Positions 22,550 through 30,055 are shown, counted from the stretch's first letter. The stretch is 35,426 bases of DNA from Bacteroidia bacterium (GCA_016779945.1 JADHMR010000010.1:1-35426), one strand, 5' to 3'. Made by a program: numbers and translations. Notes: generated by a model from the letters alone, not told the origin.

Positions 22550-24131
22550 AAAAAACAACATACCGTGGTGGAATGATAATTTTATCAAAGGATTTGACTT
22601 GTCTTTTAAACAATCCAAAGAGGCCCTTCTTGCAAGCACAATGAAAGCTGCAGGAGTTGGATTTCCTATAATAATAGCAATAAAATCCTTTTGGCTAATA
22701 TCTTTAATTATCACAGTAGTATTTGGTTCCATAACCTATCGTGTTTATCAGATAACGCAACGGACTCCTGCTTCTCAATATCGGGCAGAAACACTTATAG
22801 ATAAGAAGGATAAATCGACTTTAGTAGTCTCGGATTCTGTAATTATGACCGGTGTTCCAATAAATAAAAAATTGACGAAAAAAGCCATTTTTGATTCTAG
22901 TAAGACTTCTGAACCTAACTCTTCAGTGGATGGTAATCTGACAATATCAGAGTTTGTTATTTATCCAGAAACCTCATCTCTAATCAGAAAAGAAAAAGGA
23001 GTTTTAAATAGTCATGCTTTTGAAGAAAAGATTATTACCGAAGAAACTGTTAAAGCCAATTCTGCATTTATTCCAAATCGAGAAACAATAATTAAATCCA
23101 CACCAGGACTAGCAGAATCAGAAAATTTTCAGTTAGAAAATAAAAAACTTGATTTTGTAGAATCTATATTGCATGTGGAACCCATTTTAAAAAATAATCT
23201 TAAGGGCACACCAGAAATTACTCCAATTTCAAAAACATTAAACATTGATTATAGCAAGGATTCGAGCTACAAAAGTTTAGATAGTATGCCAAATGATTTT
23301 TATAATTCTGAAGCATCAGCATTACAATCCAACGTCTCTTTTACATCCCCAAAACGTTCAAACACAACTTTGATGCTAGGAATAGAATACAATCTACAAT
23401 CTGATGAATTCAGTTCAAGAACTTTTCTGACAGATATGGAATCCGATGCGATTGAATCTTCAAAAAAACTTCAACTAAATTGGCCTGCCATCAACATTTC
23501 AAAAAAACTTTATAAAAATTTTTATGTCTCACTAGGAGGTGGCATAACCAAAACATTGGGTTCTCTGGATAATCAACTCATAGTACCTTATGACAGAAAT
23601 AATGATAATATTATAGATAGAGAGCTAATAGCTAACAGAAGTTCAATCACCTCAGAAAACACCTTTGAAATTAATGACTTGGCACTTGTTTATACCAGAT
23701 ACCCTCAGGATGAGTGGTCAGAAAGTGAAAAGCTAGTTCTTTTTTTCAATGAATCATTTGAATATAATGGATTCCAAATACCCATAAGCTTAGACTATTA
23801 CCAAAGTAATAATAGAATTCAATGGTACATAAAAGCAGGTGTTAATATAACATTATTGACGGTGATACATGAACTATCTCAGTTCGACTTAATTACTTTA
23901 AACGAAGATGTTTTTATCAGAGACTTTAATATTGTTAATAGTGAAGTTTCTGAGTATAAAATTCAATACATAACTCCATTCACTGTTGTCGGGATCAACC
24001 ATCGTATTACTAACGCTTGGTCTATAAGAACAGGTATACAGTCCAATTTTGATTGGTTTTCTAAAAAACTGATAGAGGATAGTAAAGTTCGCCTTTCTCT
24101 TTCTTTCGGAATAAACTACAGACTTCACTGA
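22542..24131 (+). CDS. Putative anti-sigma-like membrane protein with C-terminal outer-membrane-like domain
   Basis: Start overlaps the sigma stop by 8 nt. One TM helix near residues 40-65 and a long C-terminal region ending SLSFGINYRLH. Function inferred from context and architecture. Confidence 0.65.
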   Translation: MNKKNNIPWWNDNFIKGFDLSFKQSKEALLASTMKAAGVGFPIIIAIKSFWLISLIITVVFGSITYRVYQITQRTPASQYRAETLIDKKDKSTLVVSDSVIMTGVPINKKLTKKAIFDSSKTSEPNSSVDGNLTISEFVIYPETSSLIRKEKGVLNSHAFEEKIITEETVKANSAFIPNRETIIKSTPGLAESENFQLENKKLDFVESILHVEPILKNNLKGTPEITPISKTLNIDYSKDSSYKSLDSMPNDFYNSEASALQSNVSFTSPKRSNTTLMLGIEYNLQSDEFSSRTFLTDMESDAIESSKKLQLNWPAINISKKLYKNFYVSLGGGITKTLGSLDNQLIVPYDRNNDNIIDRELIANRSSITSENTFEINDLALVYTRYPQDEWSESEKLVLFFNESFEYNGFQIPISLDYYQSNNRIQWYIKAGVNITLLTVIHELSQFDLITLNEDVFIRDFNIVNSEVSEYKIQYITPFTVVGINHRITNAWSIRTGIQSNFDWFSKKLIEDSKVRLSLSFGINYRLH

Positions 24132-24174
24132 AATGAATTAATAAACAATTATTATTTTGAGATATTATTTGATC

Positions 24175-24310
24175 AGCAGTCGAACTTTTCAACACTCGCG
24201 AGTAGCTTGGAGTCCATCAAAAAATGTTTCACCCGTAAATTTAATTAATCAGTAAATAACTGATAATTAGATTATTACAAAGCAATGAAGGCGACCGGTA
24301 TTCTCCACTA
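24175..24310 (+). repeat. Array repeat R2
   Basis: AGCAGTCGAACTTTTCAACACTCGCGAGTAGCTTGGAGTCCATCAAAAAATGTTTCACCC...AATGAAGGCGACCGGTATTCTCCACTA. Confidence 0.94.
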
Positions 24311-24318
24311 AAACATTG

Positions 24319-24339
24319 ATCTATGCAAAATGCATAGAT
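24319..24339. promoter_or_regulatory. Perfect inverted repeat in the leader after R2, related hairpin after R1
   Basis: ATCTATGCA-AAA-TGCATAGAT followed by TTTTTTGCATAATTGAC. After R1, TATGCA-TTT-TGCATA (21375-21389) is followed by AATTTTTTGCATAATTGAC. Confidence 0.5.
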
Positions 24340-24389
24340 TTTTTGCATAATTGACTTTTGTATCCAAATTATAAATACTAAAATTGAAA

Positions 24390-24794
24390 ATGAAATTTAT
24401 CAAATTTTCGTTATTCATAATTTCTTTCTTATTCATAAATTCTGTTCATGCTCAAAGTACCCAATCATTTAAAGAGTTAAATGCAGGTATTGCATTTGAT
24501 GGATGGGGAGGTTGGCCAGGTGCAAGTTTTTTATGGGGTCAAACTTACCAAAATAATAAACGAATATTTGAATGGCAAGCAGGAATAGCATTTCCATCTC
24601 TAGTAACAGGAAAATTAACGCTAGCTCATGGTAAATTTGACAAATACTCTGGTATAAGTTTAAGGGTTTGGCCTCTGACCATTGGACCACAATTTAAAAT
24701 CAACAACAGTTTAACATTAAGTGCTGAACTTGGAACAGGAGAGGATATTAGTTTCTCTTCGTTTGGTATCTTAACTATTGGTTTTCGACGATAG
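24390..24794 (+). CDS. Small secreted/outer-membrane beta-barrel-like protein
   Basis: Signal peptide MKFIKFSLFIISFLFINSVHAQ. Preceded by TAAAATTG-AAA-ATG. ORF-track start is 24384. Confidence 0.65.
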   Translation: MKFIKFSLFIISFLFINSVHAQSTQSFKELNAGIAFDGWGGWPGASFLWGQTYQNNKRIFEWQAGIAFPSLVTGKLTLAHGKFDKYSGISLRVWPLTIGPQFKINNSLTLSAELGTGEDISFSSFGILTIGFRR

Positions 24795-24806
24795 ATGTTT
24801 AATGTA

Positions 24807-24843
24807 AGCAGTCAAACTTTTCCAAACCAGAGACTAGCTTGGA
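24807..24843 (+). repeat. Array repeat R3 (truncated, only the first ~37 bp)
   Basis: AGCAGTCAAACTTTTCCAAACCAGAGACTAGCTTGGA, then an abrupt junction to sequence identical to 28967-29013. Confidence 0.88.
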
Positions 24844-24890
24844 ATTCAAAATCATTGACAGTTAATATATATTTTCCCGATGGATTATTT
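24844..24890. repeat. 47-bp copy of the 3' end of a T9SS-protein gene (other copy 28967-29013)
   Basis: ATTCAAAATCATTGACAGTTAATATATATTTTCCCGATGGATTATTT is identical at both sites. Confidence 0.95.
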
Positions 24891-25805
24891 ACAATTGTAA
24901 ATTAACGTTTTGACTCCTAAAGTTATGTCTTCTGAAGTAAACCCAGGAATAGTTAAGCTAGAACTTGTGTAGTATTGTTTATCATTGTACTCGTATGAGT
25001 AGACAAAAGGAAAAGGAAAAAGATCATCTTTACCAAAGTCTACTGATATTGTACCACTTACAATGTTCTGATTACCAACTAAAAGAGGAACTAAATAAAT
25101 ATAACCAACGTTTTGACTCCTAAAGTTATGTCTTCTTTGATACATTATAAAGAATACAAAATTAGAATTGTTAGGATTTTTTCTATAGTCATATGTTGAA
25201 ATATCAAATTTTAGAAACTCTTCAAGTTCATTTGTTACTTCACCGTTAGTAGGGTCCAAGATAGGCCTTAACTCATTGAAAACACATTGAGTAAGGTTAC
25301 CACTATTATTGTAACTAAAAGTTGATATTGAATTAATGATGTCATCACCTGTAGAAAGGTCATGATCCTCAAATTCTGTGATATTTTGTCCTGATGATTG
25401 AATGACATAATAGCCAGTTATTTCTGTTCCTGACTTGACATCTACTCTTGAAGGAATTGAATTATTTCCACTGTATTTAAATTCATAAAGAATCACATCG
25501 TCAATATCGTTGTTTTGAATTTCAGTAGCTGTAACAATTCGGTTCCCGTCATATTCAAATGATATAGCACTAGTAGTACCTGTATTTTCAACTGAGCTAG
25601 CTATAATTATATTGTTGGTATCGTTGTATTCATAGGTAATGCTCTCTGTCTCTTCACCATAATCTATTACCTCTTGGATAATATAACATCTATTTGTACT
25701 TGGTGTGTTTTCCTCTTCGTCAGAACATGATTGTAAAAAGTTGCCTCCTAATAGAAGAGCTGCGAATAGAATAGTAGTTTTTTTGATTATTACCTTATAA
25801 TTCAT
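24885..25805 (-). CDS. Putative lipoprotein, unknown function
   Basis: MNYKVIIKKTTILFAALLLGGNFLQSCSDEEENTPS (lipobox). ORF-track start at 25856 is probably too long. End coordinate approximate. Confidence 0.75.
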   Translation of the reverse strand: MNYKVIIKKTTILFAALLLGGNFLQSCSDEEENTPSTNRCYIIQEVIDYGEETESITYEYNDTNNIIIASSVENTGTTSAISFEYDGNRIVTATEIQNNDIDDVILYEFKYSGNNSIPSRVDVKSGTEITGYYVIQSSGQNITEFEDHDLSTGDDIINSISTFSYNNSGNLTQCVFNELRPILDPTNGEVTNELEEFLKFDISTYDYRKNPNNSNFVFFIMYQRRHNFRSQNVGYIYLVPLLVGNQNIVSGTISVDFGKDDLFPFPFVYSYEYNDKQYYTSSSLTIPGFTSEDITLGVKTLIYNCK

Positions 25806-25858
25806 AATTGCAATATAATAAAAATTTATACTATGGACAGAAAAAAAGCCCCGCAATC

Positions 25859-25993
25859 TGCGTCAAACTTTTCAACACCAGAGACTAGCTTGGATTCGAT
25901 CAAAAAATGTTTCACCTGTATTTTTAAAAAGTCAATAATTAATTGAAAATTAGATAGTTACAAAGAAATGAAGGCGACCGGTATTCTCCACCA
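25859..25993 (+). repeat. Array repeat R4
   Basis: TGCGTCAAACTTTTCAACACCAGAGACTAGCTTGGATTCGATCAAAAAATGTTTCACCTG...AATGAAGGCGACCGGTATTCTCCACCA. Confidence 0.94.
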
Positions 25994-26047
25994 TTTTTCT
26001 TTTTGGGTTTCTAACTTGAGGAAAGAACCCTTATATCTTTTGTCTAT

Positions 26048-26335
26048 CTATGATGACACTTTATTTATCTCAAAAATCTCATAACTTTCCAAAACCTCAT
26101 CCCAAATAGGTTTTGAGACAGGATTTGATCCATCTAAGAAAGAGTTTAGTGCATTTTCATCGTGAACAGAAATCTTAAACATTACTGCACTCTTGTCAGG
26201 AGATACTGTACCTAGGGTTTTTGTTAAATCTGCAACTTTTCTTCTTTCATTCATCCCCTCTTCAGACTTCATAAAACCCATGAATTTCTCATAGCTTCCT
26301 TCGTTTAGTTTTGCAACTACAAGTATATTTTTCAT
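26048..26335 (-). CDS. Small conserved hypothetical protein
   Basis: 95 aa (MKNILVVAKLNEGSYEKFMGFMKSEEGMNERRKVADLTKTLGTVSPDKSAVMFKISVHDENAL). Preceded by TATATTTG-N4-ATG. Confidence 0.7.
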   Translation of the reverse strand: MKNILVVAKLNEGSYEKFMGFMKSEEGMNERRKVADLTKTLGTVSPDKSAVMFKISVHDENALNSFLDGSNPVSKPIWDEVLESYEIFEINKVSS

Positions 26336-26395
26336 ACCCCAAATATATCATTTTCTTTGACATTCTATTTATCTGAGGTAGATCTAAATAATTTC

Positions 26396-26532
26396 AGCAG
26401 TCAAACTTTTCCACACCGGAGACTAGCTTGGAGTCCATTAAAAAATGTTTCACCTGTATTTTCGATTAGTCAATAATCATCTGATAATTAGATAGTTACA
26501 AATGAATGAAGGCGACCGGTATTCTTCTCTAA
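26396..26532 (+). repeat. Array repeat R5
   Basis: AGCAGTCAAACTTTTCCACACCGGAGACTAGCTTGGAGTCCATTAAAAAATGTTTCACCTG...AATGAAGGCGACCGGTATTCTTCTCTAA (3' end diverged). Confidence 0.93.
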
Positions 26533-26605
26533 AAAATTGATCTATTCATTTTACATATATTATTTTATATATATAACTTTTATTATCACATATTAATTAA
26601 ATTCG

Positions 26606-26821
26606 TTGTTTATGAATGGTATTACTAAAAATATAAATAATCCTGAAAGATGGGCAAGAGGAATAATTGCAATATTCTTAATACCTGCAGTTTTTGTTAA
26701 TGGTTACACTTTGTTCCCTATAATACAGAGCTTTGTTGGGTTAGTCCTTGTCTACAACGCGCTTTCAGGAATATGCTGGACTTCCCGTTTTTTTGGAATT
26801 AAAACTTGTGAGCGAAGTTAA
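26606..26821 (+). CDS. DUF2892 / YgaP-like inner membrane protein
   Basis: NINNPERWARGIIAIFLIPAVFVNGYTLFPIIQSFVGLVLVYNALSGICWTSRFFGIKTC resembles DUF2892. Confidence 0.75.
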   Translation: MFMNGITKNINNPERWARGIIAIFLIPAVFVNGYTLFPIIQSFVGLVLVYNALSGICWTSRFFGIKTCERS

Positions 26822-26825
26822 GATC

Positions 26826-26961
26826 AGCAGTCAAATTTTTCCACACCGGCGTCCAGTTTAGATTCCCTCAAAAAATGTTTCACCTGTGTTTTTGGTTAAT
26901 CAATAATTAACTGACAATTAGATAGTTACAAAGAAATGAAGGCGACCGGTATTCTCCACCA
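26826..26961 (+). repeat. Array repeat R6
   Basis: AGCAGTCAAATTTTTCCACACCGGCGTCCAG...AAAAAATGTTTCACCTGTGTTTTT...AATGAAGGCGACCGGTATTCTCCACCA. Confidence 0.94.
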
Positions 26962-26963
26962 TT

Positions 26964-27941
26964 TTATTCCTTTATAAACTTCCATCTTAGATTAGAATTA
27001 TCTAAAATACTAAAAAAGTAAATGCCTTTTGGAATGTTGATTAAATCAATAATAGTGCTATTTGAATTAATTTTACCATTAACTATATTCCTTCCTAGTT
27101 GGTCGTAAATAATGTAATCAGATCCAAGATTATTTGCATTTGCAGTAATGTGCATTTTATTTTTAACAGGATTTGGGTAGATTGTCATGCCAGGATTTTT
27201 TAATATATCGACATTTAATGGACCTCCAATAACAAATTTGGTAACTTCGACAGTATTGCTTGGAGGACATGCACCAGATTGTGTCATAAGTATACTTTGA
27301 ACAACAGGAATGGCATATCCTTCAACCCACCATTGGTATGCATCATATGATGTTACGCAAGGTGAAGAACCAATTTGACGATCTGTCCAAGTTCTTCTTG
27401 AACGAACAAGCACAGCATTATTATGAACGCTGTTGTCTGGCATTGTAATTGTTCCTTTGGATATTGCTTCAGAAATTACAAGGTCATCTCTTATTAAGTA
27501 TGGTGGGCCGTTTAGCACTGTAAACGGAACCTCTTTTTCAAAATCAGTATGCTCATCTCCAACATTAAAAGGATATGGAATCAATACCAATGAATTTTCG
27601 TATGAAGAGGTGACAACAGAAATTTCACCATGGAACGTATATTTAGAGTTACTAAATCCAAGAAAAAATTGATTTCCGTCTTCATACTTTACGTGAGTAG
27701 CGTTAGGATAATTACTAGATTGGTTTGAAGTGTTGATTGGTGCAATATGTATGGTAGCTTTTGAAGTGGTTGAAATCGTTGAAAAATCCCAATCTCCTTC
27801 ATTTGAAAAGTTTATAGTATTACCAATGAGACCAACTTCATAATAAATACCTGCTTCAGGGATGGTCGGAATGCTGATTGATTGTGAGAAGATAGATGAT
27901 GATAAGGTTAGCAAAAAACTAAATAATAATAATTTTTTCAT
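26964..27941 (-). CDS. Secreted protein with C-terminal T9SS (type A-like) sorting domain
   Basis: Signal peptide, C-terminal MTIYPNPVKNKMHITANANNLGSDYIIYDQLGRNIVNGKINSNSTIIDLINIPKGIYFFSI...KFIKE. Confidence 0.88.
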   Translation of the reverse strand: MKKLLLFSFLLTLSSSIFSQSISIPTIPEAGIYYEVGLIGNTINFSNEGDWDFSTISTTSKATIHIAPINTSNQSSNYPNATHVKYEDGNQFFLGFSNSKYTFHGEISVVTSSYENSLVLIPYPFNVGDEHTDFEKEVPFTVLNGPPYLIRDDLVISEAISKGTITMPDNSVHNNAVLVRSRRTWTDRQIGSSPCVTSYDAYQWWVEGYAIPVVQSILMTQSGACPPSNTVEVTKFVIGGPLNVDILKNPGMTIYPNPVKNKMHITANANNLGSDYIIYDQLGRNIVNGKINSNSTIIDLINIPKGIYFFSILDNSNLRWKFIKE

Positions 27942-27964
27942 AATTCAAATATAACATACTTTAG

Positions 27965-28097
27965 ATCTAAACTTATTAACGCCCGCGAGTAGCTTGGAGT
28001 CCATCAAAAAATGTTTCACCTGTATTTTTAATAAGTCAATAATTAATTGAAAATTAGATAATTACAAAGAAATGAAGGCGACCGGTATTCTCCACTA
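27965..28097 (+). repeat. Array repeat R7 (5' end diverged)
   Basis: TCTAAACTTATTAACGCCCGCGAGTAGCTTGGAGTCCATCAAAAAATGTTTCACCTG...AATGAAGGCGACCGGTATTCTCCACTA. Confidence 0.93.
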
Positions 28098-28195
28098 TTT
28101 TCATCTATCTTTATTTTACCACCTACAAAGTCTATAGTTGAATATTAATTTTTTAATTTAAAAAGAAACTTGAGTTAAATCAATATATTTGGATT

Positions 28196-28780
28196 ATGAA
28201 TAATAAAACTATAGGCTTTATATCATTATTAATTTGTTTTATTTTAAATTCTTGTGATAAAAATGATGAATCAATAAATCCAATACAGTCACCTACAATC
28301 CAAAAATCAGTTGGAGATACTTTCCAGGGTGGTATCATATTTTACCTAGATGGAAATGGAGGAGGATTAATTGCTGCAACTTCAGATCAATCTACCGTTT
28401 CTGCCAATACCGATGGTTCAAATTGGGGATGTACAGGTAATAATATTAATGGAGCTGATTCTTCTGCTGTCGGATCAGGATATCAGAATACAATTGATAT
28501 CGAGCTAGGATGTATTTCAGCTGGAACAGCAGCAGATGTTTGTGCAAATCTTAATCTGGGCGGTTATAGCGATTGGTTTCTACCTTCAAAAGATGAATTA
28601 GATCTGATGTGGCAAAATTTAGCTGATTCAAATAACATTGGTGGTTTTGCTCCTTACACCTATTGGAGTTCGACTGAGGATAATAGCGAAAATGCATGGA
28701 TGCAAAATTTCTTTACTGGTATTCAACGTTCTAGAGCTAAATCTTCTGGTTACTGGGTAAGAGCTGTTCGTGCTTTTTAG
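28196..28780 (+). CDS. Lipoprotein with Lcl/DUF1566-like C-terminal domain
   Basis: Lipobox (FILNSCDKN), GDTFQGGIIFYLDGNGGGLIAA...GGYSDWFLPSKDELDLMW...YWSSTEDNSENAWMQNF...GYWVRAVRAF. Confidence 0.85.
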   Translation: MNNKTIGFISLLICFILNSCDKNDESINPIQSPTIQKSVGDTFQGGIIFYLDGNGGGLIAATSDQSTVSANTDGSNWGCTGNNINGADSSAVGSGYQNTIDIELGCISAGTAADVCANLNLGGYSDWFLPSKDELDLMWQNLADSNNIGGFAPYTYWSSTEDNSENAWMQNFFTGIQRSRAKSSGYWVRAVRAF

Positions 28781-28934
28781 CATAAAATGTCATTATAAAT
28801 TATAATTAATAAAAAAATATTTATAAACTACCATGATAGTAATTCCAATTCTATCTTAATCACAAAAGGTACATTCAGTTAATAAATAAACAAACCCCAA
28901 ATCATAGGGTTAAACTTCCATTCTGTACAAAGGC

Positions 28935-29894
28935 TTATTGCTTTATGAATATTTTACGTATTGTAGATTCAAAATCATTGACAGTTAATATATATTTTCC
29001 CGATGGATTATTTTCAATGTTCAATGTTTGATTTCCTGCTGAAAATAACTCTTGATAAACAACCTTACCTTGCAAATCGTAAATTGTAACTTCACTTTTC
29101 GATTGAAGATTTATGGTTAGATAGTCATTTACGGGATTAGGATAAAAATCAATAGTTTTTTGACTTAATGCATCAACAGACAAAAGCTTTTCTGCATTTA
29201 AGAAAGAAGATCGTTCATATTGAATGTCATCATCTAAATAAAATTTTTCTAAAGCTGCAACTGGTAAAGGAATTCCATCTACCCACCAATATTTTCCATA
29301 TTCAGTAATAGTTGCTTTTAGTACAAAAACAGAACCTTCCATAGCTTTTGTAGTTTCGACTAAAATTGCATTATCATACTTTTTACCATTTGGTAATATT
29401 AATGAAGAAACACCAAGAACTTTACTTGTACAATTATCTTTTACAGAACCTGATGCACCATTAAATTCGAAATCAGATTCAATTTCATCAGTAAATTGTG
29501 AGGTACTATTTAGAGGAAATTTCATCCATAGAACGGCATCTGAATAACTAGACTTAGTATTGTCAGTTATTCGACCATGATTATAAACTTCATTGCCTGA
29601 ATAAGAATAAAAGAATTCTCCATTTTGAGAGCTAATAAAATGGGTTGCTTTTGGATAGTCAGACTGAGATGAAGAATGACTAATAGGTAATAGTTTCATC
29701 TCGTAAATAGAAGTTGTTTTAACAGATGAAAAGTCCCATGGACCTTCATTACTGAATGAAGTGGGTTCAGAATTGTCTTCAAGTTGATCAAAATTGTAGC
29801 TTACTCCATATTCAGGAACGGTTGGCATATTGATGGTTTGACCAATAAGTGCAAAACTTATAATTTGGATTGAAATTAATATTGTGTAACGCAT
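28935..29894 (-). CDS. Secreted protein with C-terminal T9SS sorting domain, paralogous to 26964-27941
   Basis: IDFYPNPVNDYLTINLQSKSEVTIYDLQGKVVYQELFSAGNQTLNIENNPSGKYILTVNDFESTIRKIFIKQ. N-terminal halves of the two proteins align (PTVPEYGVSYN...FSNEGPWDFSSVKTTS vs PTIPEAGIYYE...FSNEGDWDFSTISTTS). Confidence 0.88.
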   Translation of the reverse strand: MRYTILISIQIISFALIGQTINMPTVPEYGVSYNFDQLEDNSEPTSFSNEGPWDFSSVKTTSIYEMKLLPISHSSSQSDYPKATHFISSQNGEFFYSYSGNEVYNHGRITDNTKSSYSDAVLWMKFPLNSTSQFTDEIESDFEFNGASGSVKDNCTSKVLGVSSLILPNGKKYDNAILVETTKAMEGSVFVLKATITEYGKYWWVDGIPLPVAALEKFYLDDDIQYERSSFLNAEKLLSVDALSQKTIDFYPNPVNDYLTINLQSKSEVTIYDLQGKVVYQELFSAGNQTLNIENNPSGKYILTVNDFESTIRKIFIKQ

Positions 29895-29922
29895 TTTACA
29901 ATTTTAGAAAAAATTATAAAAA

Positions 29923-30055
29923 TATTCAAACTTTTCCACACAGGAGGCTAGCTTGTACTCTATTAAAAATGTTTCGCCTATATTTTTTGATAGTCGATAA
30001 TTAACTGATAATTAGATAGTTATAAAGTAATGAAGGCGACCGGTATTCTCCACTA
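29923..30055 (+). repeat. Array repeat R8 (terminal copy, putative attR-like end)
   Basis: ATATTCAAACTTTTCCACACAGGAGGCTAGCTTGTACTCTATTAAAAATGTTTCGCC...AATGAAGGCGACCGGTATTCTCCACTA, followed by ATTTTCTTT as after the tRNA. Confidence 0.93.

Larger units (their letters stand above)
19711..30055 (+). mobile_element. tRNA-Ala-anchored cassette array (putative integrated accessory island)
   Basis: Eight copies of a directly oriented ~135 bp repeat (7 full, 1 truncated), most ending in tRNA-Ala 3' sequence, separate accessory genes. The last copy (R8) shares 25 bp (CCGGTATTCTCCACTAATTTTCTTT) with the tRNA 3' end plus its flank (19698-19722 vs 30040-30064), as expected for terminal att sites. Confidence 0.75.

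Noticed and set aside
24175-24310. Integron attC-like folding, TAG-CT-TGGAG near the 5' part pairing with CTCCA-CTA at the 3' end
   Set aside because: Holds for R2 and R7 but is broken in R1, R4, R5, R6 and R8 with no consistent compensatory changes. No canonical GTTRRRY/RYYYAAC cores.
21213-30055. Repeats considered as a CRISPR array
   Set aside because: Repeats are ~135 bp, with 0.4-3 kb protein-coding intervals and no cas genes. Nothing resembles short repeats with uniform spacers.
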